DNA of 64,000 nucleotides from Volutella citrinella (taxonomy: Eukaryota; Ascomycota; Sordariomycetes; Hypocreales; Nectriaceae), in assembly GCA_034401135.1 (NCBI GenBank), contig JAWZSP010000002.1:3844001-3908000 (forward strand), in the 5' to 3' direction. The translations under genes and the position numbers were made by a program. The notes under the pieces are model-generated. The model searched no databases. It was not told the origin of the DNA and worked only from the letters and a program-made list of their open reading frames with translations. Shown here one piece after another: positions 23,959 to 33,754 of this stretch. Each line of letters starts with the position of its first letter. Within the stretch, counting starts at the first letter, position 1.

Positions 23959-25805
23959 TCAAGCTCCCCAGCGCTGGATGAATTCATCCTTCTTTGCGCT
24001 CTTGGCCGCCCGCTTCGACACATCCACGGCATCCAGCTTCGCCCTGACCTTGTCCACCTCATGGCTCAACACGTGGATAGACCCCTCAATCTCCGGGTCC
24101 ACGAGCTTGACCTCGTTGAAAGGACTCTCAGCTAGCACGCTGTCGCGGAGCAACTGCACCGCCAGCCGGGCATCTTCGAGCCTGCTCATCGCGGCCGCCT
24201 CGAAGCTCTCTTGGGTGTTAAGCGCAATTTCGGCAGTCTTTTCCTGGCGGTCGGCCACGATGCGGGCGAGGGTTGCTGCCTGTTCTGATGCCGTCGCGTC
24301 ACCTGCGGGTGGAAGGGTGATGGCCAGGTTTGCGAGGAGCGTTTCCAGAGCCGGCTCGTCTTGGATCCCTGAAGACCGGCGTCGGTTCCCGCGGCGGGCA
24401 TTTCCAGTGTTGGAGCGCATGCGCACAGGTGATGTTATCCGCACGGGGGAGGCGGGCATGGCCTCTTGAGCTGGCTTCCGTGGGGGAGATACAGGGGCGG
24501 CGAGCTCCTTCTTTGCAGTGGCGACAACAGACGTGACAGCTGCTTGGTGAGATCTGAGCGCCTCGATGCGATCGGTAAGGATAACCATTCGCTCCACGGC
24601 GTAGTCTAGGCACTGGTCGATCTAGAAGCTTATCAGTGATTGGCGCCTCAGTTAGTGGGCGAGGGTAACATACATATTTCACGGCAGCCACGGAGCGACG
24701 GATGCTCTGGCCGCTCTTGGAGTCGGTTGTTCGTAGCGCAGGCTCTAAGTGCTCCTTCTCGGCCGACATTTGGGCGACTGGTAGGATTTCCGAGTATAGC
24801 GACTCGAGTTCTTCCTCTATGGCGCTGACATTATTAGCCGAGGCCGACTTGCCCTCTCCCGAGCGCTCCACGGCGATGATAGTCTCGAGATAAATGCGAT
24901 CAAGTCTAGTACGCAGTGTCTCGACAGTTGTCTTGATCAAGCTAAAACGACGTCAACTCAGCAATTTCTTTTAGCAAACACGTCGGATCTCTTACCGCAT
25001 GCAAGTCTCCCGGAGCTTCTCTACGTCCTGCTCCTCGTTGGGATCCTGTCCATCAAGCTCCAGGCCGAGCTTTTGGAGACTTGACAGAAGCTTGTCGTCG
25101 GACTGGAGGGCGCTCTTGACTATGCCGTTTAGATCCGTCTGTGAGTCCGCAGCTTGCTGCTCCAGATCGGACATGCGAAAGTCGACACTTTGCGAGACAG
25201 CCTCAACCTACAGGAAGATTAGCACTTGATGGCATGTGTATGAGTTGACCGAGGATTTACATCAGCAATCATGCTCTTGCGCTCAATCTCAGCTCGTCGA
25301 AGCTGGGCGTCCTCAAACTTGTGACGCTGGGATTCATTCTCGCCACGCTTCCTCACCAGACGGGCCAGCGCATCCTGCTGCTGCCGCAAGGCCTCGGTCT
25401 GCTTGGAGATGGTGGCGGTAGACCTGTTGAGCTCCTCTATGGCTGCCCTGATCTGGTCCTCATTGACCGCCTGGACCTCACCCAAGTCGTGCGCGTCCGC
25501 TAGGCGGTCGACCTGGCCGTTCCTATCGAGCACGGTATAGCTACGACGAGGTCAGCGTGGTCCTTGCCACGACGGATGACGAGCAGGGAAGGAGAGTAGG
25601 TCCCGAGACATGCTTACAGTGCCAGCTCATCGGTCGTCAGGAGCGTGTCGGGGCCAAGGTGCATGTTGGCCCATTCGATGGCAGAGGTGCCGAGATCCGG
25701 ATCGGCCAGGGCGCGGCGGATGTCGTCCTTGGTGACAGAGATGCCGTGCGAGCGGGCGGCCTGGACCAGCATGGCCTCAGCATGATCCCTGGGCCCGTGG
25801 TCCAT
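23959..25805 (-). CDS. Coiled-coil protein resembling augmin subunit HAUS3
   Basis: Five exons encode 536 residues, with introns at 25541-25617, 25208-25260, 24942-24995 and 24622-24673. All exons fit together without frame problems. The N-terminus has the layout of the HAUS3 N-terminal domain. A short helical region is followed by IEWANMHLGPDTLLTTDELAL and YTVLDRNGQ, like the W....L+..EL..+..L...G pattern of HAUS3. Long coiled coils then extend from about residue 90 to 280. A Pro/Ser/Arg-rich linker (SPPRKPAQEAMPASPVR) precedes a second helical part ending in QRWGA. Augmin nucleates branching microtubules through gamma-tubulin, and Aspergillus nidulans has such a complex. The assignment rests on pattern and architecture only. 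Other coiled-coil mitotic or autophagy proteins remain possible. The start is the first ATG in frame. Confidence 0.45.
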
Positions 25806-27874
25806 TCTCGGCCTGTGGAGAAGCGAGTGGCGTTTTTGCTCGCTGTGTCGTTGGAGGCGCGTGTTGCACAAACGCGCCGTTGGACGGGTTGGGACACTTC
25901 CCTACCAGCGCGATGACGGCTGTTGGACAGTAGCTGCGGGAGTGATTTGGGACTTGAATGGTGCTTTCGGCCTCAAGAGTCAGGTAGAGCCGAGTCGGTG
26001 TCCTTGATGTCGAATAGGCGCGCTGGTGGATGCGCTGTTTGGCCTTGGATCAGCCGCGAGACACTGGCGGGGTCGTTCGAGGCCGGCCGATGCGTTGGCA
26101 GTAGCTCTCAAAGCGGCTCAGTTATGCCAGTACCCGTTGCTTCAATCTGCGGGGCGCCAGATCCAGGATATTCAGGGGTAGCGATGGTGTCGTCGATGAG
26201 GCGGTCGAGGTCAAAGCCGAAGGATGAGGTTGAGATCGGAGCCGTGCCGGGCGGTCAACAGAAAATGGCCGCCGGACACGCGTGGGGCCGCGGCGGCACA
26301 GGGACTTGGGTCAGTGGACAAGTGGGGTGGTGGTGGGCGGGAGCCAGAGGGGTAGCCAGTCGCTACAGTAAGACCACCCACCCATGCCCAGGGGCTCTCT
26401 TCACTGCTGTGGCACCCAAACCTGTTGATGGTACATGGGCCATACCCTGTATGGCAGCCGTTGCTCAGTGGGCCACCCCATTTGAGTAGATAGTGGCTGG
26501 CGGGTGTCTGCGTTTCCACCGGTGGCGTCCCCTCCCAACGTCAACAGAGTCACCGTCGATCCAAGTCGTTTGACACCTGAATCCAACGCAGCCAAGAAAC
26601 AGGGAGCCATGCTGCAATCCAACCTCGTAAGCCCTGATCTCGCTCCTAGGAGACCAGACGAACGCTGCCGCATATGCTGTGCGGCTGGCCCGATTTAGAA
26701 CAAGACGCAGCAGCCGCGCACCACACCACCACGGCCAGAGTTCAATATTCAACGTGTGTTTTGTTTGGCAGCATGCTCCAAGCCTCTACGTCCTTTGCTG
26801 GTGCGTGTGCGTTTGAGGTTCGTCCTACGTCCCGCTGCATGCCATGCCGTGCCCCGGGGGCCGCTTCTTGCGCCCAGGAATAGCTTCCATTCTGAATCAC
26901 AATGAGTGCTTCTGTGCCTTGAGCATCATTCTCAGCCGTCACAGCTGTGCGGCCTGTCTCATCCTGTCTCTTCTCGTTATCCAAGCATCAAGTTCCCGGC
27001 GGGAATTATCCACTCCCACGGCGCTGCTCTTCCGTCCCGGTGCGAGGCCAGGTCAGTACGAGGTGCGGCCCGTCCTGGACCGACTTTGTTTGTTCGCTTG
27101 GCCTGACGTGCCGGTGCGACTTGGCTATGGGCGTTGCTACGTGTACCTGCGTCTGGCCGACGGCTATGGATCAGTCCTATCTGTGTCGCTCCGTTCGGGA
27201 ATTGGCGTTGACGGGAAGCCATCCACGTTGCCGTATCTGTAGTTGTGGCGTGCATGTTCCCGTTTGGTAACAAGAGTCGTTTGCAAATGTCTTGCCATGG
27301 GCACAAACACATAACGCCTGGCCCCATGCGTCGGTGCGGGGGGACAGCTTATGGCCCTCTGAAACGTTTACAACAGGTCTGCTTTTCTCTCTTTTTCTCG
27401 TGTCGACCCCCCACGTGGAATACGAAGAGAAACATAGGTCGACGGCCGTTGTGATGCTGACAACCGGGACTCGCCACAACCATGGCCCCAATGACCGACA
27501 GATGGTGGAATTCGCAGCCGATGCGGCTCGATCAAACTGGCAATAGTGTGCTCTACCTTGTTGGCCATGTGTGGGTGGGCCTCCTGGCTGCCATCTGTGG
27601 GCAGCTGTATGGGACTGCTCGCCTCCGACTGTTCAGAGCAGAACCCGTAAACAACACCCACTGCCACTCACTCGTTCTTGACCTGCCCACCGGACTTATT
27701 TCCAACTCTCTGCAAAAAAACTATTCGCCTCCGCCGCTTACCGTCGTCCAGTCCCTCTCAGACAGAGCCATGTGTAACGCCTCACCGAGAGAATAACCCC
27801 CTACTCCTCTCCCCTTGTCATCTCACAGGCTCTGAGGCCTGCTTGGTGACTCTTGTCCACCGAGGCGTGGTACA
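25806..27874. other. Divergent promoter region (HAUS3-like gene / LrgB-like gene)
   Basis: About 2 kb lies between two divergent genes. Composition is mixed and no defensible gene was seen. A CT-rich run near 27790-27830 lies just upstream of the LrgB-like start. Confidence 0.5.
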
Positions 27875-29897
27875 ATGGATGGACTTCGGGACGGCGTCTT
27901 CGAAATCTTCCGACTCCTGAGCCGCTGTCTCAGACACTCTTATGCTTCCTTGCGCCGTCTCCCCTCGGGCCTGGCAGCTCGGCTGAGAGCCTGCCTGTCA
28001 GTCGCGATGTTTCAAACCGGCCGAGACACTCAAGCATTAACGGCGTTGGAGGTTTGGAGGTCGCGACTCGTGGAAATTCTCAATGCTGTGAGGGATCTTT
28101 GCTTCGTCGCCGTCACATATCTTGCAAGCGAGGCCATCATCTGGGGCTTGAGCAGGGCTCTGGTGCGCGTGAAGCTCGAATTCTTCTCGTCCATTTTCGG
28201 CATGATTTTGACATTTGCTCTCGTCACGTTGCTACATTTGAAGCTCCCGAAATGCGACCAACTATATCGAAATCATGTCAAGTCTACGGTAAGAAGATTG
28301 GGCTTCCACCACTGGGCATCCATTGACTCTCTGCACAGGTTGACTTTATCAACTCCCACCTTGGCGTCGGTTTTTCTATCCCACTCGTGATGCTCAACGA
28401 GAGCAACATTCTCGGCAGCCGAGACATTGGCCGCATTATTGCAAATTTCAGTTAGTTCCCTCCAAGTTTTGATGAACTCACACTAAACATTTCCAAGTTT
28501 TGACCAACGTCATTTCGTGGACGGCCGTGTCCTTGTTGTCCTTCACAATCATGGTCTTCGCAGTCGGCCGAACAGCCCAGAGTCCAGTTTGCGACAGCCC
28601 TCTCCGACCATTGACAGCGACGCCCCCGAGAGTCGACATGACCTGGCCATCGGAGCAGACATTGTCAGAGTTCTCCGACGCCGCAAACAGCGACCCTGAA
28701 AGAATCACGGCATGTATGGCAAAGCCTGTCGACCCGGCCTCCCGCAACAGTCATTCAGCATCTGAGAAACGTGACATGGAGAGCTGGGAGCACACATCTG
28801 ACCCCGAGGTCTCGGTGATGTGGCGACGGCTTTCTTCCTCCTTTCCGGTTCTCGTCTCGTTCCTGGGCATCTTCTTGGTCGGCGCCCCTGTTGCTGCCGC
28901 AACTGGTGAAGAGCGAATACTCGACGGCATGGTCGTCTGGTTTGTCTGGATTAGCTTCGTCTTGCTCCAGCGGCTGTGCAAGCGGCTGCACTTTTGCGAG
29001 GATTCTCCCAAGCTGAAGAACGCCATTGTGACGCTCATGAACCCCGTACTCTGGTCGACCCTAGCGTTGACGGGATACACGAGGGTCAGAGCCGCAGCAC
29101 ATGGGACAATGGACGTCGCGGGTGTTCTGGATACATTCAGCAGCGGGATACCGCTCTACACGATCTGGACCGAGGGCGTCGCCGGTAATCACCTCTGGTT
29201 CGGCGCCGGCGACGCAGCGTTATCAATACTAGAGTGCGGCATCCTAATCTGGGGCTTCAAGCTGTACGAATGCCGACACCAGCTCTTCAGCCGAGCAGGC
29301 GCTCTCACGGCGCTCATCTCAATAGCCGCGGCGGCAGCCAACGTGTTCCTGTCGGTGCTGTGCGGCCGCGCCGTTGGGCTCGGCCGCGCAGAGGCACTTG
29401 CGTTTGCAGCCCGGAGCACGACCTTGGCCCTCGCCAAGCCGGCCATTGGCGCTGTGGGAGGCAACCTGGGTGCCAACGCGGGGCTGGTGGTCAGCAACGG
29501 CATCCTAGGCCAGCTGCTCTACCCGTTTGCCCTGGCCAGGCTGGGCGTGGACGAGCGAGACGCGGAGGCGGAGGCGGACGATGGGGAGCAGCTGAGCCAG
29601 TGCCGAGGGACCAGCGAGGCTCGCGGGAGCTCCCGGGCTGTTGGTAGGAGCAGAAGGATTCCGAAGCGCAGGCGGCGGAGCGTTGGGGACAGGGACGGGG
29701 ATGACGCGGTCACCATTGCTGCAGGCATCGCCATTGGCGTCAACGGAGCCGCCATGGGGGTGTCGTATCTCTATGAGATCCGCAGTCGGGCTGCGCCATA
29801 CGCCGCATTGTCCATGACGGTCTTCGGCATCCTCACAGTCGTCTTCACCACGGTCGAGCCCTTCCGCGGAGTTGTGATAGTGCTGGCGGGCGGGTGA
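27875..29897 (+). CDS. LrgB-like membrane protein (LrgA/LrgB fusion, PLGG1-like)
   Basis: Three exons (27875-28288, 28339-28450 and 28498-29897) encode 641 residues. The introns are short (50 and 47 nt). The N-terminal half has several hydrophobic helices (about residues 70-180 and 265-330) of LrgA type, split by a Ser/Pro-rich hydrophilic stretch. The C-terminal half is LrgB-like. It has ARSTTLALAKPAIGAVGGNLG followed by the AGLVVSNGILGQLLYP helix, and then AVTIAAGIAIGVNGAAMGVS leading to the last helices. An insertion of about 50 charged residues (poly-Arg, Glu/Asp) interrupts the LrgB part. Bacterial LrgAB/CidAB affect autolysis and pyruvate uptake. The plant fusion PLGG1 exports glycolate and glycerate from plastids. 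The fungal substrate and membrane are not known to me. The first residues may act as a targeting sequence. Confidence 0.82.
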
Positions 29898-30414
29898 TGG
29901 GGGCCAAAGACCAGCGCTTGGTCTTGAGACCTAACCTTGGTTACATGATACAATAGCCTTGTTCGGATAGAGAGGGCGGTAGTTCTGCGTCTATGTAGGC
30001 GTCTTGTCTGGAGAGGGACGGTTTTTTGTCAAAGAAATGGGAGGGATAGACTGTCATTTGATGTTTACTCGTTTTTTATTCTTTTCCCGAGCTGCTTTCC
30101 GCGACGTTGCGAGCCAAAGAGCAGTGAGGAGATATGAGCCTGCATATGAATTGTTTCTTTTCTTTCCTTTGTTTTGGTTCGTTTGGGCAAATCGAACAAG
30201 ACAAGGCATTTCACATTGAAGCACATCGACGCAGCCTCACAGGGCCCATCCAACCTATACTTTTTGCTAGAAAGAGAGATCGACTCTGGACCGTACCCGC
30301 GAGTCTCCAGCCAAGTCATATATAAAAGACCTGTGCAACTTATTCCAATCTGCATTGATCCATTGTCAGTCGCCAATCCAAATAGAGCGCGCCCTGGCGC
30401 TGGGGGAGGGGAAC
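29898..30414. other. Convergent 3' flanks of LrgB-like and PIN1 genes
   Basis: AT-richer sequence contains the presumed 3' untranslated regions of both genes. No coding signal is visible. Confidence 0.5.
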
Positions 30415-31202
30415 TCACCGCTCAATCAGGTGAAGACCGCTCGCTGTCTCCACCACGCCACTGATGCTGCCGGGCTGGAGGCCAAAGGCAGCATCCTCAA
30501 ACTCCTTCTGCATGTCGCCCTTGCCAAAGTAGCCCAGGTCGCCGCGCTTGCGGGCCGACGAGCAGTCCGACTCAGTAAGGGCGAGCTCGCCGAGGGTGAC
30601 GGAGCCCGACTTGATTTTGTCCTCGTGGGCCTTGATGATCTCCATGGCGTCCTCCTTGGAGCGGGTAATGTCGGCCTACACGCGGGAGAGGGGTCGCGGT
30701 GTCAGCCTGTGAGACCTAGACTCATGGTGAGCGGAAACACATACCTCTCGCCAGCTGCTCGGCCGTCGGCTGTCCCGGTGCTTGACCAGCAGGTGGGCGG
30801 CGCGGATCTTGCCCTCGGGGACGCCTGGGACGGCGCCGGGGCGGGAGCCAGCGCTGTGGTGGGCGGCCATGTAGTGCTTAAGCTTCTCGGTGTCGGTGCC
30901 GGCGGGGGGCTCCCATCGGGACACCTTCTCGTTGGAGTTGAAGTAGTAGGGGAGGTTCTTGGAGTTGGAGTGTCGGACCTCCCAGTTGGGAGGAAGGCCG
31001 GTGTCAGTCTGCGCGCAAGGAGAAGCAGGTCAGCCCATGGTCAACAGTAGTTTGATGCGATGATTGATAAGGCGGTCGCCCCAGGGTGTCCTGCGTTGAG
31101 AAGCGCAGCTGCAGGGAAGTGGGCGGAAGAGGGGGTCGAGGTTGTCGCGCAACCAGCTAGTTTGTTGTGGCCGAGAAAAGCAGAGCTGGGGGAGCTTACC
31201 AT
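30415..31202 (-). CDS. PIN1: Peptidyl-prolyl cis-trans isomerase Pin1/Ess1 (WW + parvulin)
   Basis: The enzyme isomerises phospho-Ser/Thr-Pro bonds, and in fungi it acts on the RNA polymerase II C-terminal domain. Exons are 31202-31200 (ATG alone), 31008-30745 and 30675-30415, giving 175 residues. The first intron is 191 nt (GTAAGC...GCGCAG), the second 69 nt. The WW domain (GLPPNWEVRHSNSKNLPYYF to WEPP) occupies residues 5-37. The parvulin domain begins at IRAAHLLVKH. The phosphate-binding basic loop (KHRDSRRPSSW), the catalytic Cys region (DCSSARKRGDLG) and the C-terminal SGLHLIER are all present, so the enzyme should be active. The ATG-only exon is inferred from the conserved M-x-D-T-G-L-P start of fungal homologues and from good splice sites. 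No other ATG precedes the WW domain in frame. Confidence 0.93.
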
Positions 31203-32101
31203 TATGTGAGTGAAGGCGGGGGAAGTGGAAGATTGGGACGGAGAGAAGGCGATGAGGCCTGGCAAGAGCTGCGAGCACTGGCGTTGGATCTGAGGCTGTC
31301 GTCTGGTCGTGGGGTTGCAGCAGACAGAGACGCGAGATGGGGATGTTCAGTGGAAACTGCAGAAAACTGGATCGAGAAACGTCGGCTGGGCGATGACGTG
31401 CGGCGCAGGTAAGCTCCTGTTTCCCCCATATCCAGGCTGAAGCTGACGCCGGGCGGGGTTGATGCGGGGTGACCACAGCCGTTTCCCAGGGCAGCCACCC
31501 GCTAACCGCCATCTGGGTACGGTACCTCAGGCACCCTCAGGTGTTTCCATGGCGCCCCCGCCTGCTGCCCATTGGGTCGCTGGGGCGCCTCGGGTGGGGA
31601 CATGGACGCCAAGGTGCGCGCTTCAGGCGCATCTACAGGGGACGTCTTGCGCTGTAGTCGCTGGAACGGACGCCCTGATAGGCCCGAGCTCTCGTCTGAG
31701 ACGGTCATGCGTCGCCCATCACTAGCGCATGCGGCGCGCGTCACAATGCCAACGCTACCACACGCAGCGCTACTACCCGGGCTGCTTTGCTAATCGTCGC
31801 TTTGCCTGTTGGTGAAATCCATCTGGCGTCGCGGGATGCAACCCCATGGGGGGCGGCCGAGGGCTTTAATTCCCTCGTCGCGATTGGCTCGCGGCGTGGC
31901 TGCGCCGTTGATTGAGCTGTGCAGCTGCGGACAGCTTGATTCGATCACGGGAAGCTGAGCCATACACAGCCTCAGCTGTCAACATCAACATCAACAGAAG
32001 TCGGGACAATGTGCAGGCAGGTAGGAAGGGGATCAAATTGGCGGATTAGCTTGCTAGTTTAGAAGCAACCAAGTTGCTTGATTTGTGACAAGTATGTCAA
32101 C
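31203..32101. other. Intergenic region upstream of PIN1
   Basis: This probably contains the PIN1 promoter. No supportable coding sequence, RNA or repeat array was found. The base composition changes to AT-richer at the right end, where the unknown loci begin. Confidence 0.5.
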
Positions 32102-32922
32102 TCAGTACTCGGGCGATCCAAAAAGCAAAAGGGCCGGATTCTTTTCGCACCGCGCCTCGTAGCGAAGCAACTTTTCCAGACTCCGAACCCGGAAGCTGTC
32201 GTTGTACGGGATGCATTCCCCTTCGTCGCTGTCGCTGCCATTAATGCCCGGGAAGTATGCTGCGGGCGGGAAGGCCTTTCGGGTAATCGGGCAAAAGTAG
32301 AACTTCCTGCCCTCGTGGCGAATCCCCAACATGTCACAATCCAGCCGACCCGGCCTCGGTGCCCGGTCCTTGTTACTGTCCCAACTGATGTATTTACCGG
32401 GATCCCCTACACATCTCTTCTTCCACCAGTCTTAGACTCTCCACCGCCATATGATCTGTGCACTTCATCAAGTTCATGCCAGGAGTGTTCCATTGCAGCT
32501 GCATTGGGTGTCGACTTACTAAAAGTCTCGAGTCCCGACGAGGGGTTCTCCAACGGCGAGTCGGTGGAGGCTGAATCTATGGATCCTGTCTGCAAGTAGA
32601 ACCTGGACCATGGTGCCAGCTGTTTGGGCTTTCTTGAGGTTGCACTTGTCCTGGATTATAGGATCGCACTTAATCGTCGACTTTCTGAACTCGTGTTTGC
32701 TGGGGGTGATCATCATTTTACCCTGGAATGGCCCAGCGTAACTTCCGGAAGCTCGAAGTTATCAGGTTCTAGGGTGATGCACAGCGAACTGAAGCCATCG
32801 ACGGTGGACTCGAGGCCCATGTATAGGGTGAAGTCGTCCTTGTCTCTCCCCGGCGCCTCTTTGGCCTCGACAATCAAGTGGTTGCAAGGAACAACAGTGG
32901 ACTTGGGATTTTGAGAGTGCAA
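32102..32922 (-). CDS. Hypothetical protein, 5' end unresolved (possibly decaying)
   Basis: I do not recognise this family. Three reverse-strand blocks join in frame. Block 1 runs from about 32922 to 32722 (EAPGRDKDDFTLYMGLEST). Block 2 is 32619-32520 (APWSRFYLQTGSIDSAS). Block 3 is 32430-32102 and ends KNPALLLFGSPEY. The joining introns are 32620-32721 (GTAAAA...AACAG) and 32431-32519 (GTAAGT...TCTAAG). Residues in block 3 such as GRKFYFCPITRKAFPP look like genuine protein. An ATG at 32820 lies inside block 1, and the frame is closed upstream by a TAA near 32938. A further 5' exon or a start at 32820 is therefore needed. The locus lies about 0.8 kb from the HET gene, in the AT-richer accessory block. 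It may be intact or recently inactivated. Confidence 0.4.
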
Positions 32923-32999
32923 ACTTGACCGTGATTATTAGTTCGTACATGCCTTAGAGGAACAACCAATCACTCATAGCCCAAGGCCAAAGTTATGTG

Positions 33000-33593
33000 T
33001 CAAAAAATGGTAGTGGGATCATTTATTGCATCGAATGAATAGACATCAATCATATCGGTGGCGACCGTCCTTGAGCGGTGACACTTCTCGAAGAACTCAT
33101 TACAATGTTCAACAGATCGTTTCCAAAATGATGCTAGATATCCGATAATTAATTCGGGAAAATCTCTAAAACTTTCTGCAAAAGGAGATTTAAGATTGGC
33201 CTGATAGATTGAGGGATAGGCCAGCAGTTTGCAGCCAACCAGCAGAATGATTGAGCCAACACCACTCGATCAATTGCTCAAAGCAATAGCACCAAACTGT
33301 GAGAAGTATACTTTAAACCGAGGATACACAACTAACACATTTTTTCGTGAAAGAAAAGCGAATGCCGCGTTGTTTAAACGCGAGTCTGATAGTTCCAGCG
33401 TCCAGTCACTCGACATCATCATCCCATGTCCTTTCAGTTGAGTGTGCTGACGATGTTCAGTCAATTTTTCTATCCGCCAAGACTTCAAGCCGGATATTCT
33501 CTCACCGTTCGAATGATCTGTACAAAGCTCAGGAGTGCCATGTTTGATTGGGTGGAAATGTGCACTGCTTCCAATGTTGCCTTTTTGTTGCAT
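33000..33593 (-). pseudogene. Unknown coding-like locus with one in-frame stop
   Basis: A single reverse-strand frame is coding-like from about 33593 to a terminal TGA at 33002-33000, interrupted only by a TGA at 33272-33270. The 3' part reads smoothly (DFPELIIGYLASFWKRSVEH and then VATDMIDVYSFDAIND). The 5' part contains MMMSSDWTLELSDSRLNNA. Either the inner stop is a nonsense mutation, or it lies in an intron. One candidate runs from a GTATAC donor after VVYPRFK to ATCTATCAG, and this keeps the frame. I do not recognise the family. Codon usage is AT-richer than in the neighbouring housekeeping genes. It may be a relic, or the 5' part of the unknown gene just downstream on the same strand. 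Confidence 0.35.
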
Positions 33594-33754
33594 GGTTCCT
33601 CATTGGTGCACGACAACAGGGTCAGCCGCACGCGAAGCCACAAGGCCATATAGACGGCCCTGCGGGGGGGTAAGCATCAACTAAGCACGCAGGACGAAGA
33701 GAGCCCATAGCGACTCAGCTATCCCGCAGCCATCGCCACCTTGTGTGATTGAAG

